Source: Thermoplasmata archaeon
GTDB lineage: Archaea > Thermoplasmatota > Thermoplasmata > Methanomassiliicoccales > Methanomethylophilaceae
Direction: 5' to 3'
Length of the DNA stretch: 64,000 bases
Assembly (NCBI GenBank): GCA_015063225.1
Contig: SUSU01000001.1
Span: 90,446-154,445, forward strand
Positions 27,544 to 36,136 of the stretch are shown piece after piece. Within the stretch, counting starts at the first letter, position 1. The number at the start of each line of letters is the position of its first letter. A program made the position numbers and the translations under genes. The notes under the pieces were generated by a model that made no database searches, had not been told where the DNA came from, and worked only from the letters and a program-made list of their open reading frames with translations.

Positions 27544-28206
27544 ATGACGACAAGCAACCGCGAGGACTACATCATCGCAATTCTGAAACTCACGGAGAAC
27601 GGAGGCGTTGCCAAGACCACCGAGCTGGCACAGTTCATGAAGGTCTCCCCCGCATCCGTCAGCGAGATGCTCAAGATCCTCTCCAAGGACGGGCTTGTCG
27701 AATACGCCAAATACCGCGGCGTGAAGCTCACCGAGAAGGGTCTCACCGAGGCCCGCCTCACCAGGAAGCGCCACCACGTCGTCGAGAGGTTCCTCATCGA
27801 CGTCCTCGACATGGACCCCTCCGCGGCACACGAGGAGGCCTCCCGCATCGAGCACTCCATCTCCGACGAGGCCACCATCAACATGTGCAACATGCTCGGC
27901 AATCCCCCGGACTGCGACTGCCAGTGCTGCATCAGCCCCTGCAAGGCGGTCTCCACCACCGGGGTATCCATCACCATGCAGCTCTCCGACATGCGCCCAG
28001 GGGAGAAGGGGAAGATGTCCCACCTCAAGTCCGAGGACACCCTCGCCGTCAAGAAGCTCCTCAACATGGGATTCGTCCCCGGAAGGGAGATCACCCTCGA
28101 TAGCCGCGATTCCGAAGACTCCCCGTCCGTCGTCATCGTCGGCACTCAGACCGTGGTGCTCGAACCCGAGCTCTGCGCGATGGTATACATCGTCGTCGGT
28201 CAGTGA
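27544..28206 (+). CDS. DtxR-family metal-dependent transcription regulator with FeoA-like SH3 domain
   Basis: 220 residues from ATG 27544; the track's earlier start would place the operator inside the coding region. Residues 1-60 are the winged helix (TTSNREDYIIAILKL...SEMLKILSKDG), 65-125 the dimerisation/metal domain (RKRHHVVERFLIDVL...EHSISDE), and about 150-220 a FeoA-like SH3 domain (MRPGEKGKM...NMGFVPGREITL). It likely represses metal uptake genes when Fe2+ or Mn2+ is plentiful. Unusual is a Cys cluster CDCQCCISPC between the metal and SH3 domains. It lies 130 bp from, and divergent to, the Na/Pi carrier. Confidence 0.9.
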   Translation: MTTSNREDYIIAILKLTENGGVAKTTELAQFMKVSPASVSEMLKILSKDGLVEYAKYRGVKLTEKGLTEARLTRKRHHVVERFLIDVLDMDPSAAHEEASRIEHSISDEATINMCNMLGNPPDCDCQCCISPCKAVSTTGVSITMQLSDMRPGEKGKMSHLKSEDTLAVKKLLNMGFVPGREITLDSRDSEDSPSVVIVGTQTVVLEPELCAMVYIVVGQ

Positions 28207-28253
28207 GCCTTCCGCAAATCAATTTAAGGTGTTGCGGGATACTCGTTTTGAGC

Positions 28254-28937
28254 ATGCCCAAAGTTTCCAAGTCTAGGGACGAGAAGCGGGAGGAATCCCG
28301 CCGCAAGATCCTCGATTCCGCCATGGTCCTGTTCTACGAGAAAGGCTACGATGCCACCACCACGCGCGACATCATCAAGAAGGCGGGGATCCTGAACGGC
28401 AGTCTCTACAACCGCTTCCCCAGCAAGGAGGACATCCTCCTGGCCATAGTCGAGGAGTATCTCAGCGAGACCGCCGTCCCCCTGAGGAACGCCACCTCGG
28501 ACAAGCACCCCGCGATGGCCTTCATAATCCCCGGTGCCCTTCTGCTGTATGTGTCAAGCCATTCCCCCAAAGCGGCGGAGATGATCTACCGCGCAAGCTG
28601 CTCGATGGCCGCCGTGGATATGTACATGGAGTTCTACAGGACCGTGTCGGGCGAGGTCTTCGGCGAGAGGCTGGGGGATTTCTTCGACAGCGAGATCAAC
28701 AGGATGAAGGTCTCCTCCATCATCGGGATGGTCGGCAACATGTGCGGCCGTTATTCCTCTGGATACACCGTCCCGTTCAAGGACGCCCTCGGATACGTCA
28801 TCCACATAGTGTCCGTGATGCTGTCCCTCCCGGTGTTCGATGCCCCCTCCCTGGTCGACGACGTCTCCGTTGCTCTCGATTCCCTGAACATCTCGGTATG
28901 CGGTCACCGCCTCTCCGAGTTCCCGGATTATCACTGA
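28254..28937 (+). CDS. TetR/AcrR-family transcription regulator
   Basis: 227 residues from ATG 28254; the track starts earlier with no support. The N-terminal HTH is typical: RRKILDSAMVLFYEKGYDATTTRDIIKKAGILNGSLYNRFPSKEDIL. The C-terminal ligand domain is helical and unclassified. A TATA-like AATTTAAGG is centred about 28 nt before the start. It lies 47 nt after the DtxR-like gene and just before the UbiD-family gene, with the MMPL exporter further on. TetR proteins often govern such exporters, and palindromes precede that gene, but the link is inference. Confidence 0.88.
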   Translation: MPKVSKSRDEKREESRRKILDSAMVLFYEKGYDATTTRDIIKKAGILNGSLYNRFPSKEDILLAIVEEYLSETAVPLRNATSDKHPAMAFIIPGALLLYVSSHSPKAAEMIYRASCSMAAVDMYMEFYRTVSGEVFGERLGDFFDSEINRMKVSSIIGMVGNMCGRYSSGYTVPFKDALGYVIHIVSVMLSLPVFDAPSLVDDVSVALDSLNISVCGHRLSEFPDYH

Positions 28938-28987
28938 GGGCGTTTCCCTCCCCTTTTGATATATATTCATAAGCGCATTGCCCGTGC

Positions 28988-30250
28988 ATGGCAATAGATT
29001 ACTCGGATGCCCGCAGGGTATCCCAGAAGGTGGATCCCGACGGATACGACGCCACCCGTTACATGCAGCAGGACCAGGACGCCACCTGGCTCTTCGAGGA
29101 CCTCAACGGAGGCAGGGCCGCGGGCAACGTGTACTCCACCAGGGAGAAGATCGCGAAGGCCATGGGCATCAAGAGGGAGGACATCGTCCGCCACGTCATG
29201 GAGTCCATGGAATCCCCCGAGGCCCCCGAGGTCACCGATTCCCCCGCCTTCAAGGAGTGCGAGCTCCCGCTGGACCTCACCAAGCTCCCCATCGTCAAGT
29301 ACTTCCCCGAGGATGCCGGACGTTACATCTCCGCAGGCATCGTCGTCTCGGAGTACAACGGCAGGAGGAACGTGTCCTTCCACCGCATGCTCATCCGCGG
29401 CAAGGACGAGATCGGTATCCGTCTGGTTCCCCGCCACACCTTCACCCTCTTCAACGAGGCTAAGAAGAATGGCGAGGATCTGAAGATCGCCATCTGCATC
29501 GGCGCCCCCGTGGAGGCCATGGTCTCCGCCGCGCTGTCCGTGGATTTCGGACTCGACGAGCTCACCATCGCCTCGTCCATGTACAGGAAAGGGCACGGTG
29601 CCCCCCTCAAGGTCGCCAAATGCGCCAACGGACTCACCGTCCCCGCGGACTGCGAGTACGTCATCGAGGCCCGCATCACCTCCGCCACGGCCCCCGAGGG
29701 TCCCTTCGTGGATATCGCCGGGACCTACGACGAGATCAGGGACCAGCCCGTCGTCAAGGTCGACAGGATATGGTCGAAGAAGGACCCCGTATTCCAGATC
29801 CTCCTCCCCGGAGGATTCGAGCACTTCCTCCTCATGGGAGTCCCCAGGGAACCCGTCATCTTCCGTACCGTACGTCAGGCCGTCCCCAAGGTCAGGAACG
29901 TCCGTCTCACCGAAGGTGGGTGCTGCTGGCTCAATGGTGTCGTGTCCATCTCCAAGAACCGCGAGGGAGACGGTGTGAACGCCATCATGGCCGCATTCAC
30001 CGGACACCCCTCCATGAAGAGCGTCATCATCGTCGACGAGGACATCGACATATTCGACGACCGCGAGGTCGAATGGGCGGTAGCCACCCGCATGCAGGCG
30101 GACAAGATCATCAAGATTCCCGGAGCCGGAGGTTCATCTTTGGATCCCTCCGCGCACGGCACCACCTGGAAGGTCGGTTACGACGCCACCCTGCCCCTCG
30201 GAGCGGACCGCGCACCCTTCACCAAGGCCGTCGTTCCTCCGAAGGACTGA
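28988..30250 (+). CDS. UbiD-family prenylated-FMN decarboxylase
   Basis: 420 residues. UbiD features include VIEARI with the catalytic Glu region, ISAGIVV, MYRKGHGAPLKVAKC and HPSMKSVIIVDEDIDIFDDREVEWAVATR. UbiD enzymes use prenylated FMN made by UbiX. In most archaea the housekeeping UbiD homologue is proposed to be trans-anhydromevalonate 5-phosphate decarboxylase of the modified mevalonate (isoprenoid) route; that assignment fits a lone UbiD in a methanogen and is inference. TATA ATATATATTC at 28957-28967 is 26 nt before ATG (leaderless). A GC hairpin follows. Confidence 0.87.
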   Translation: MAIDYSDARRVSQKVDPDGYDATRYMQQDQDATWLFEDLNGGRAAGNVYSTREKIAKAMGIKREDIVRHVMESMESPEAPEVTDSPAFKECELPLDLTKLPIVKYFPEDAGRYISAGIVVSEYNGRRNVSFHRMLIRGKDEIGIRLVPRHTFTLFNEAKKNGEDLKIAICIGAPVEAMVSAALSVDFGLDELTIASSMYRKGHGAPLKVAKCANGLTVPADCEYVIEARITSATAPEGPFVDIAGTYDEIRDQPVVKVDRIWSKKDPVFQILLPGGFEHFLLMGVPREPVIFRTVRQAVPKVRNVRLTEGGCCWLNGVVSISKNREGDGVNAIMAAFTGHPSMKSVIIVDEDIDIFDDREVEWAVATRMQADKIIKIPGAGGSSLDPSAHGTTWKVGYDATLPLGADRAPFTKAVVPPKD

Positions 30251-30258
30251 AACTCAAC

Positions 30259-30290
30259 GGGCCCAAGGGCCCATTCAACCTTCTTTTCTT
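30259..30290 (+). terminator. Hairpin after the UbiD-family gene
   Basis: GGGCCC-AA-GGGCCC followed by a pyrimidine-rich stretch (CCTTCTTTTCTT), eight bases after the stop. Confidence 0.55.
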
Positions 30291-30382
30291 CTCATTTTTT
30301 GTTGATATCGCACCTCGCGACACCAGTTATTTACATTTTTACCATTATTGTGGTCATTCCAATATATAATGTCGATAATTGA

Positions 30383-30458
30383 GCATATTCAGTAATATGC
30401 AGGTTTATCTGCAGTTTTGTAGGATGGATTGATATTGAATATTTGAGCATAATCAAAT
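30383..30458. promoter_or_regulatory. Cluster of palindromes in the MMPL exporter promoter
   Basis: The 250-bp gap before the exporter is clearly AT-rich. It holds GCATATT-CAGT-AATATGC (30383-30400), the overlapping TGCAG-GTTTAT-CTGCA (30398-30413) and ATTTGA-GCATAA-TCAAAT (30441-30458). The last overlaps the A/T-rich TATA region (about 30455-30468). A shared core TTGAGCATA occurs twice (in ATTGAGCATATTCAG and TTTGAGCATAATCAA). No gene was found in the gap. Confidence 0.55.
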
Positions 30459-30500
30459 AAATTAAATATCGCACATCCATGGACAGCCCGAGGAAATGAT

Positions 30501-33116
30501 ATGTTTGCAGGATTGGCAAACGCAGTAACGAAACATTCCAAAGCAGTGATCGTGCTTTGGATAGTGATCGTCCTCTGTTCCCTCCCCCTCGGTCTGAAGG
30601 TCGGTGGCGTACTCGAGTACAACCTGACCGATATGGCCGGTTCCGACAGCGAATCGTCCGAGGGCAGTGACATCATGGACGAGTACTTCAGCAACTCGAT
30701 CTCGATGAACGAAGTCGTCGTGATAGAATACACGGATATCTCCCAGGCCGTCGCCCTCGGGACGAAGATTACCGAGCTTCTTCACGACTATGACAATACC
30801 CTCACCACTACCGCTGTCGGGACATACCACAGCGAGGGTTCCGATTTTTCGATAATACTCTATTCCGTATCCTCCTCCGATGAGGATTTCGACTTCTCGA
30901 ACGAGACCGGAAACATCAGGGACGTGGTCTCCCAGGCGAAGAAGGATACGGGCATCAGTCTCACTACTTACGTGACTGGCGACTCCGCTCTCACTTATGA
31001 TACGATGCAGTCCTCCTCCGAGGACATCAAAAGGATCGACCCCCTCAGTATCGTCCTGATCTTCGTCCTTCTCATGGCCTTCTTCGGTGCGCTGGTGACC
31101 GCTGTCGTGCCCCCCATGGGATTCGGTGTCGCATACGGGGTCTCTCTTCTGGCTCTTTATCTCATCGGTTCCGCGGTCGGTGTGTTCTACCTTACCGAGA
31201 CGCTGATTCTAGTCACCATGCTCGGTGCTGGGTGCGATTACGGTATCTTCATCATCTCCCGTTACCGCGAGGAACTCAAGAAGGGTTCGGACCATCACTC
31301 CGCCATCCTCACCGCGGTGGAATGGGCAGGTGAATCCGTGTTCACCTCGGGCATGTCCGTCATCATCGGTTTCGCATGCCTCGGCCTCTGCACCTTCATA
31401 CTCGTCCGCAGCATGGGAATCGCCCTTGCGGTCGGAATCGTGTTCGCCCTCATCTCCGCACTCACCTTCGTCCCCGCCCTTGTGAACCTCATCGGGGAGA
31501 AGGTCTTCTGGCCTAACTCCATCGCCAAATACAAGGCGGTGGCGGACGGATCCGCCACTGGTGCATACGCAAAGGCCTCCAGGTTCTTCGGACGTTATTT
31601 CCACTGGGTCGCCCGCGTCACCCGCAGGCACGCCGTGCCCATCGTGGCCGTCGCGGTGCTCATCTCCATCCCCACGTTCTACATCTACGCCACCTCCGAC
31701 GATTCCTACGATATGATCTCGGTGGAGCCCGACGGCGAGGCCAAGGAAGGTCTCTATTCCATCATGGACCAGACCTACGGCGGCACACTGATGCCCACTT
31801 ATGCCGTGATAGAGTTCCATCAGACCGTCGTCAGCGACATGGGTGTCGATACGCTCGGCACTAATTCGGTGCCGTACGTGAAGTGGAACGGGTACGGTCT
31901 CAACACCGAAAACCTCACGGGCGTGGTCCCTGCCATCATGGTCATCTCCAACGATATCTCGGCCAAGTACGACCTCGTCGCAAGTGCATCCGGTCTCAAC
32001 TCCTGGCATGTGCTGTTCATGCAGGTCGCATCCGAACAGGTCACGCAGTCCCTCAAGGCCCTCTACCCGAGTTATACGGATGAGCAGATTGCTGCCATGG
32101 TGCCTACCGCCATCAACTCTCTGACAGAGGCTCAGGTGTATGCCATCAACAGCGCCATCGCCGATAAGATGCCTACCGCCGTGAAAGACCATGTGAAGAC
32201 ACTTATCGGAGTCGCTCACCTTCATGCGGATGATGCAAATCCCTCGATACCTTCCTTTGTGCTCTCCGCCTCGGGGACCACCCTCGCGAACTTCATCGAC
32301 GGTATCCTGAATGTGGGCACCGGCCTCATCTCCGATGACGGGAGATATGTTTCCATAATGATCGTCACCACCGAGGAGCCCATGTCCGACAACACCATGG
32401 ACTTCGTCTCGGAGTTACAGTCAGCGTTCCACGGAGACGACGGATACGATGACACCTATTCCGCTGTGATTGATGAATCGTATATCACCGGCAGGAATGC
32501 CGTGCTCTACGACATCTCCGAGAACGTCAGCGCCCAGTTCTTCTCCATCCAGGTGCTGGTGGTCATCCTTCTGGTGATCCTGCTGTTCTTCATCCTCGGC
32601 TGCTATTTCACCCCGATTCGCGCCATAGGATGCATCCTGCTCAGCGTCATATGGACGCTCGCCCTGACGTTCGTGGTGTTCAAGGATATCATGGACATCC
32701 CCGTTTGTTGGATTGTACCGATCGTCCTGTTCGTGGTGCTCCTCGGATTGGGAATGGATTATGATATCTTCATCACCACCAGGGTGAGGGAGAACAAGGT
32801 CCGCGGTATGTCCAACGACGATGCCATCGATGCCGCCATCTGCAGTGCCAGCGGTGTCATCAGCCTCTGTGCGCTCATCATGGGAGGTACCTTCCTCACC
32901 ATGCTGGCCGGAAGCTCCTCGATGCTCCAGGAGTTCGGTTTCGCATTGGGCGTCGGAATCATCATTGACGGTCTCTTCATGGTGACCTTCGTCGGTCCCG
33001 CCCTCATGCACCTGATGGGCGAATGGAGCTGGAAGGGACCCGCATTCCTCGCCCGCAAGCACGTCGATTCGGACGCACAGGAAGTCCCCGGAGAGAGCGA
33101 CGGGGAACAGGCCTGA
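30501..33116 (+). CDS. MMPL/RND-family membrane exporter
   Basis: 871 residues with two repeats, each one helix, a large extracellular domain and five helices (12 in total). The proton-relay helices are recognisable by GAGCDYGIFIISRYREEL (about 245-262) and GLGMDYDIFITTRVREN (about 752-768), the MMPL GxxxDYxxF pattern. MMPL proteins move lipids, siderophores or drugs outward using the proton gradient; archaeal substrates are unknown. GAGG eight bases before ATG and a TATA region about 35 nt upstream mark the start. The palindromic promoter suggests inducible control. Confidence 0.88.
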   Translation: MFAGLANAVTKHSKAVIVLWIVIVLCSLPLGLKVGGVLEYNLTDMAGSDSESSEGSDIMDEYFSNSISMNEVVVIEYTDISQAVALGTKITELLHDYDNTLTTTAVGTYHSEGSDFSIILYSVSSSDEDFDFSNETGNIRDVVSQAKKDTGISLTTYVTGDSALTYDTMQSSSEDIKRIDPLSIVLIFVLLMAFFGALVTAVVPPMGFGVAYGVSLLALYLIGSAVGVFYLTETLILVTMLGAGCDYGIFIISRYREELKKGSDHHSAILTAVEWAGESVFTSGMSVIIGFACLGLCTFILVRSMGIALAVGIVFALISALTFVPALVNLIGEKVFWPNSIAKYKAVADGSATGAYAKASRFFGRYFHWVARVTRRHAVPIVAVAVLISIPTFYIYATSDDSYDMISVEPDGEAKEGLYSIMDQTYGGTLMPTYAVIEFHQTVVSDMGVDTLGTNSVPYVKWNGYGLNTENLTGVVPAIMVISNDISAKYDLVASASGLNSWHVLFMQVASEQVTQSLKALYPSYTDEQIAAMVPTAINSLTEAQVYAINSAIADKMPTAVKDHVKTLIGVAHLHADDANPSIPSFVLSASGTTLANFIDGILNVGTGLISDDGRYVSIMIVTTEEPMSDNTMDFVSELQSAFHGDDGYDDTYSAVIDESYITGRNAVLYDISENVSAQFFSIQVLVVILLVILLFFILGCYFTPIRAIGCILLSVIWTLALTFVVFKDIMDIPVCWIVPIVLFVVLLGLGMDYDIFITTRVRENKVRGMSNDDAIDAAICSASGVISLCALIMGGTFLTMLAGSSSMLQEFGFALGVGIIIDGLFMVTFVGPALMHLMGEWSWKGPAFLARKHVDSDAQEVPGESDGEQA

Positions 33117-33126
33117 AACCTCTTAG

Positions 33127-33144
33127 ACGGGGCTCCGGCCCCGT
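33127..33144 (+). terminator. GC hairpin after the exporter gene
   Basis: ACGGGGC-TCCG-GCCCCGT, ten bases after the stop; the following TATAAACC probably serves the next gene. Confidence 0.55.
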
Positions 33145-33191
33145 TATAAACCATCACAAGACATTTTGATTCGTTCCTCGATGGGGTATCG

Positions 33192-33827
33192 ATGTCAAGA
33201 GCGTTCACGTCCGAGGAGTACGAGGCCCCGGAGGTGGTGATCGAGGTGCCTGAAAAGAGGGAACCCTCCGCCGATATGGAGCTCGTTTTCGCATATTCCA
33301 AGGACAGGAGCCTCAGCGACCCCTCCCTCCCTTACGAGATCGGGATGCATTTCCTGGAGGGTTCCGGAGGGTTCTTCCAGAGCGACGAGTTCGCGGTGAA
33401 GTGGCTGGACAACGCCGTGAAGGAGGGGTCCGTGGATGCCATGATGGCCCTTGCGGACTTCTATCTGAAGGATACCAAGACGCATGGCTACAGGAAGCCC
33501 GCGTCACTCCTGAAGATGGCAGCGGACAGGGGTAATGAGGATGCCAGGGCCCGCCTCGACATGGACCACATCGATGATCCCACATCTAGGAAGACGTTCA
33601 ATGCATACCGTTTCAACGCCGAGCTCGGTGACGTCATGGCGATGAACCTCCTCGCCGAGGGATTTGAGAAGGGCCACTTCGGGAAGAACAAGGAGAAGGC
33701 CGCCGCGTTCTGGTATACCAAGGCCTTCAAGAAGGGTGACAAGGACGCTGCGAAACGCGTGCTGGCTCTTTATTACAAGAAGCGTATCGAACTCACCGAG
33801 GAAGAGCTCAGGTTCCTCCGTTCGTGA
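33192..33827 (+). CDS. Sel1-like repeat protein
   Basis: 211 residues of alpha-alpha repeats of Sel1/TPR type, for example SDEFAVKWLDNAVKEGSVDAMMALADFY and NKEKAAAFWYTKAFKKGDKDAAKRV. No signal peptide or catalytic motif. Sel1 proteins act as scaffolds for protein complexes; no partner is evident. It stands between a terminator and a convergent gene, with a TATA-like CGTTATAAACC at 33142-33152. A second Sel1 protein lies at 46640. Confidence 0.82.
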   Translation: MSRAFTSEEYEAPEVVIEVPEKREPSADMELVFAYSKDRSLSDPSLPYEIGMHFLEGSGGFFQSDEFAVKWLDNAVKEGSVDAMMALADFYLKDTKTHGYRKPASLLKMAADRGNEDARARLDMDHIDDPTSRKTFNAYRFNAELGDVMAMNLLAEGFEKGHFGKNKEKAAAFWYTKAFKKGDKDAAKRVLALYYKKRIELTEEELRFLRS

Positions 33828-33834
33828 GCGGTGG

Positions 33835-33858
33835 CCCGCCCCCAAATGCGGGGGCGGG
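33835..33858. terminator. Bidirectional GC hairpin
   Basis: CCCGCCCCC and GGGGGCGGG pair across a six-base loop in the 53-bp gap between convergent genes. Confidence 0.6.
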
Positions 33859-33880
33859 GTGATGTTCGGAAACGTTTTGA

Positions 33881-34678
33881 TCAGTTTTTGAGGTGTGCCT
33901 CGAAGGCCTCTTTCGCGGTGAATCCCTTCAGGCAGATGTCGCTGATGGCGCCCATGATGCCCTGGACGTCCCTGTGCTGGAAGACGTTCCTGCCGATGGA
34001 TACCCCGTGTCCTCCCGCGTGGAGGGAATCGGAGACCATGTTGAGGATGTCCATGTCGGAGTCCATCTTGGGTCCGCCGGCGATGACGACGGGCACCTGC
34101 GCACCGTCGACCACCCTGGAGAACGAATCGATGTCGCCGGTGTAGGAGCACTTGACGATGTCCGCGCCGATCTCGGCACCGACCCTTGCGGCGTGGGCGA
34201 CCGCGGTGGGGTCGAAGGAGTCCTTGATGGAGGGCCCGCGGGCGTAGGTCATGGCGATGAGGGGCATTCCCCATTCCATGCACGAGCTGGAGACCCTTCC
34301 GGCATCGGCGAGCATCTGGGGTTCCTCCTGCGCGCCGACGTTGATGTGGATGGAGATCGCATCGGCACCGAGCTTCAGACCGTCCTCGACGGTGGCGACG
34401 AGGACCTTGCTCTGGGAGTTGACGCCGATGTCGGTGGAAGCGGAGAGGTGGAGAATCAGACCGACGTCGTGTCCGGACGTCCTGTGTCCGTGGGGGACCA
34501 TTCCTTTGTGCATCAGGACCGCGGTGGCGCCGCCGAGAGTGACGTCGCTGACCGTTTTCTTGAAATCCACGATTCCGGGGATGGGACCGACGCTGATCCC
34601 GTGGTCGAGGGGGACGATCACGCAGTTCCCGGTGTTGCGGTCCATTATCCTTTCCATTCTGACATTCTTTCCGAACAT
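33881..34678 (-). CDS. ADH synthase / class I FBP-aldolase-type enzyme (DhnA family)
   Basis: 265 residues from ATG 34678, preceded by GGTGA; the track's TTG 34705 lies inside a palindrome. The DhnA/DeoC-like TIM barrel shows PLDHGISVGPIPG near the N-terminus, the Schiff-base Lys in VKCSYTGD and IAGGPK. In archaea this family includes class IA FBP aldolase and 2-amino-3,7-dideoxy-D-threo-hept-6-ulosonate synthase (first step of the DHQ route to aromatics). The motif set and the presence of a bifunctional FBP aldolase/phosphatase elsewhere in this window favour the aromatic role, not proven. TATA TTTATATAAT on the minus strand at 34720-34729. Confidence 0.82.
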   Translation of the reverse strand: MFGKNVRMERIMDRNTGNCVIVPLDHGISVGPIPGIVDFKKTVSDVTLGGATAVLMHKGMVPHGHRTSGHDVGLILHLSASTDIGVNSQSKVLVATVEDGLKLGADAISIHINVGAQEEPQMLADAGRVSSSCMEWGMPLIAMTYARGPSIKDSFDPTAVAHAARVGAEIGADIVKCSYTGDIDSFSRVVDGAQVPVVIAGGPKMDSDMDILNMVSDSLHAGGHGVSIGRNVFQHRDVQGIMGAISDICLKGFTAKEAFEAHLKN

Positions 34679-34687
34679 GTTGTTCAC

Positions 34688-34706
34688 CGTGTTATGTGCT
34701 AACACG
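34688..34706. promoter_or_regulatory. Operator-like palindrome between TATA box and start of the ADH-synthase gene
   Basis: CGTGTTA-TGTGC-TAACACG is a perfect 7-bp-arm inverted repeat located just downstream of the minus-strand TATA box and over the expected transcription start, the classic place for an archaeal repressor. Confidence 0.5.
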
Positions 34707-34750
34707 TGACACGCATATCCATTATATAAAGAATTTGAAAACGGAATGAT

Positions 34751-34766
34751 GCGGGCTGATGCCCGC
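34751..34766 (-). terminator. Hairpin after purA
   Basis: GCGGGC-ATCA-GCCCGC on the minus strand, nine bases after the purA stop, followed by ATCATTCCGTTTTC. Confidence 0.55.
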
Positions 34767-34775
34767 TGAAAAGTT

Positions 34776-36080
34776 TCAGGCCCAGTAGGACTTGCGGCGG
34801 GAGATGGTCTCGTCGCGGTCAGGTCCGACGGATATAATGTCCGCGGGGACGCCGGTGGACTTCTCGATGAACGTGATGTAGTCCTTCATCTCCTTGGGGA
34901 GGTTGTCGTAACCTCCCTTCACGACGGCCTCGGTGTCCTCCCATCCCTTCCAGCCCTTCAGGGTGGTGTAGACGGGCTTCGCCCTCTCGAGCTTCCTGAT
35001 GCTGCCGGGGAAGTACTTGGTCTTCACGCCGTCGATCTCGTACTCCGTACAGACCTTGACCTCCTCGTAATCGTTGAGGACGTCGAGCTTGGTGATGGCG
35101 AGGGAGTTGAATCCGCACATCCTGTTGGCGTGGTTGACGACGACGAGGTCGAGCCATCCGCAGCGGCGTCCGCGGCCGGTGGTGACGCCGACCTCGTGCC
35201 CCCTCTTCTGGAGGTAGTCGTGGGCCTCGCCCTCGAGCTCGGTGACGAAGGGTCCCTCGCCGACGCGGGTGGTGTACGCCTTCACGACCCCCATGACGGT
35301 ATCGAGCCTGCTGGGCGCGATGCCGGCCCCGGTGCAGACGCCCCCGGCCATGGTGGCGGAGGAGGTGACGTAGGGGTAGGTCCCGTGGTCGATATCGAGC
35401 ATGGCCCCCTGGGCGCCCTCGAACATGACCTTCTTGCCGGCGTCGAGGCCCTCGTTGATGAGGACGGAGGTGTCGACGATGTGGTCCCCGAGTTTCTTTC
35501 CCCAGCCGAGCATCTTGTCGAGGAGGCTCTCAACGGTGCAGGAGCAGCCCTCGGCCTCGAGCATGTTCATGAGGTCCTTCTTGTAGGGGAGGACGACCTT
35601 GATCTTCTCCTCGAGGGTCTCCTTCTCCAGGAGGTCGCCGGCCCTGAATCCGATGCGGGCGATCTTGTCCTCGTAGGAGGGGCCGATGCCCTTCCCGGTA
35701 GTCCCGACCTTCTTTCCGCCCTTGTATTTCTCCTGGGCGCCGTCGAGCTTCTTGTGGTAGTTCATGATCAGGGAGACCCTGTCGGAGATGCGCAGCCCGT
35801 CGACGGAACCGCCGGCCTGCTCCACCTGTTCGATCTCCTCGAGGAGTTCCTCGATGTTCATGACGCATCCGTTGCCGATGACGGCGAGCTTCCCGGGGCG
35901 GACCACACCGGAGGGGAGGCCGTGGAGTTTGAACACGGTGTCTCCGACGACGATGGTGTGTCCGGCGTTGTTGCCGCCCTGGAAACGGACGATCATGTCC
36001 GCGTCCTCGTCAAGGTAGTCGATGATCTTGCCTTTACCCTCATCTCCCCACTGGGAGCCGATGACTGCTAAGCTCGGCAT
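34776..36080 (-). CDS. purA: Adenylosuccinate synthetase
   Basis: 434 residues from ATG 36080, where the protein begins MPSLAVIGSQWGDEGKGK; the track's extension upstream is spurious. The enzyme joins IMP and aspartate with GTP, first committed step to AMP. Signature sequences are GDEGKGK (P-loop), QGGNNAGHT, the catalytic Lys/His regions and GIGPSYEDK, then TTGRGRRCGWLDLV and TKLDVL for GTP. Length is normal. A minus-strand TATA (GAATATAAAC, near 36106-36115) predicts a very short leader. It is monocistronic with its own terminator. Confidence 0.96.
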   Translation of the reverse strand: MPSLAVIGSQWGDEGKGKIIDYLDEDADMIVRFQGGNNAGHTIVVGDTVFKLHGLPSGVVRPGKLAVIGNGCVMNIEELLEEIEQVEQAGGSVDGLRISDRVSLIMNYHKKLDGAQEKYKGGKKVGTTGKGIGPSYEDKIARIGFRAGDLLEKETLEEKIKVVLPYKKDLMNMLEAEGCSCTVESLLDKMLGWGKKLGDHIVDTSVLINEGLDAGKKVMFEGAQGAMLDIDHGTYPYVTSSATMAGGVCTGAGIAPSRLDTVMGVVKAYTTRVGEGPFVTELEGEAHDYLQKRGHEVGVTTGRGRRCGWLDLVVVNHANRMCGFNSLAITKLDVLNDYEEVKVCTEYEIDGVKTKYFPGSIRKLERAKPVYTTLKGWKGWEDTEAVVKGGYDNLPKEMKDYITFIEKSTGVPADIISVGPDRDETISRRKSYWA

Positions 36081-36136
36081 TGTATCTGATGTGCGGATGT
36101 GGGCGATGTTTATATTCATTCGTACGCGCGCGAGAA

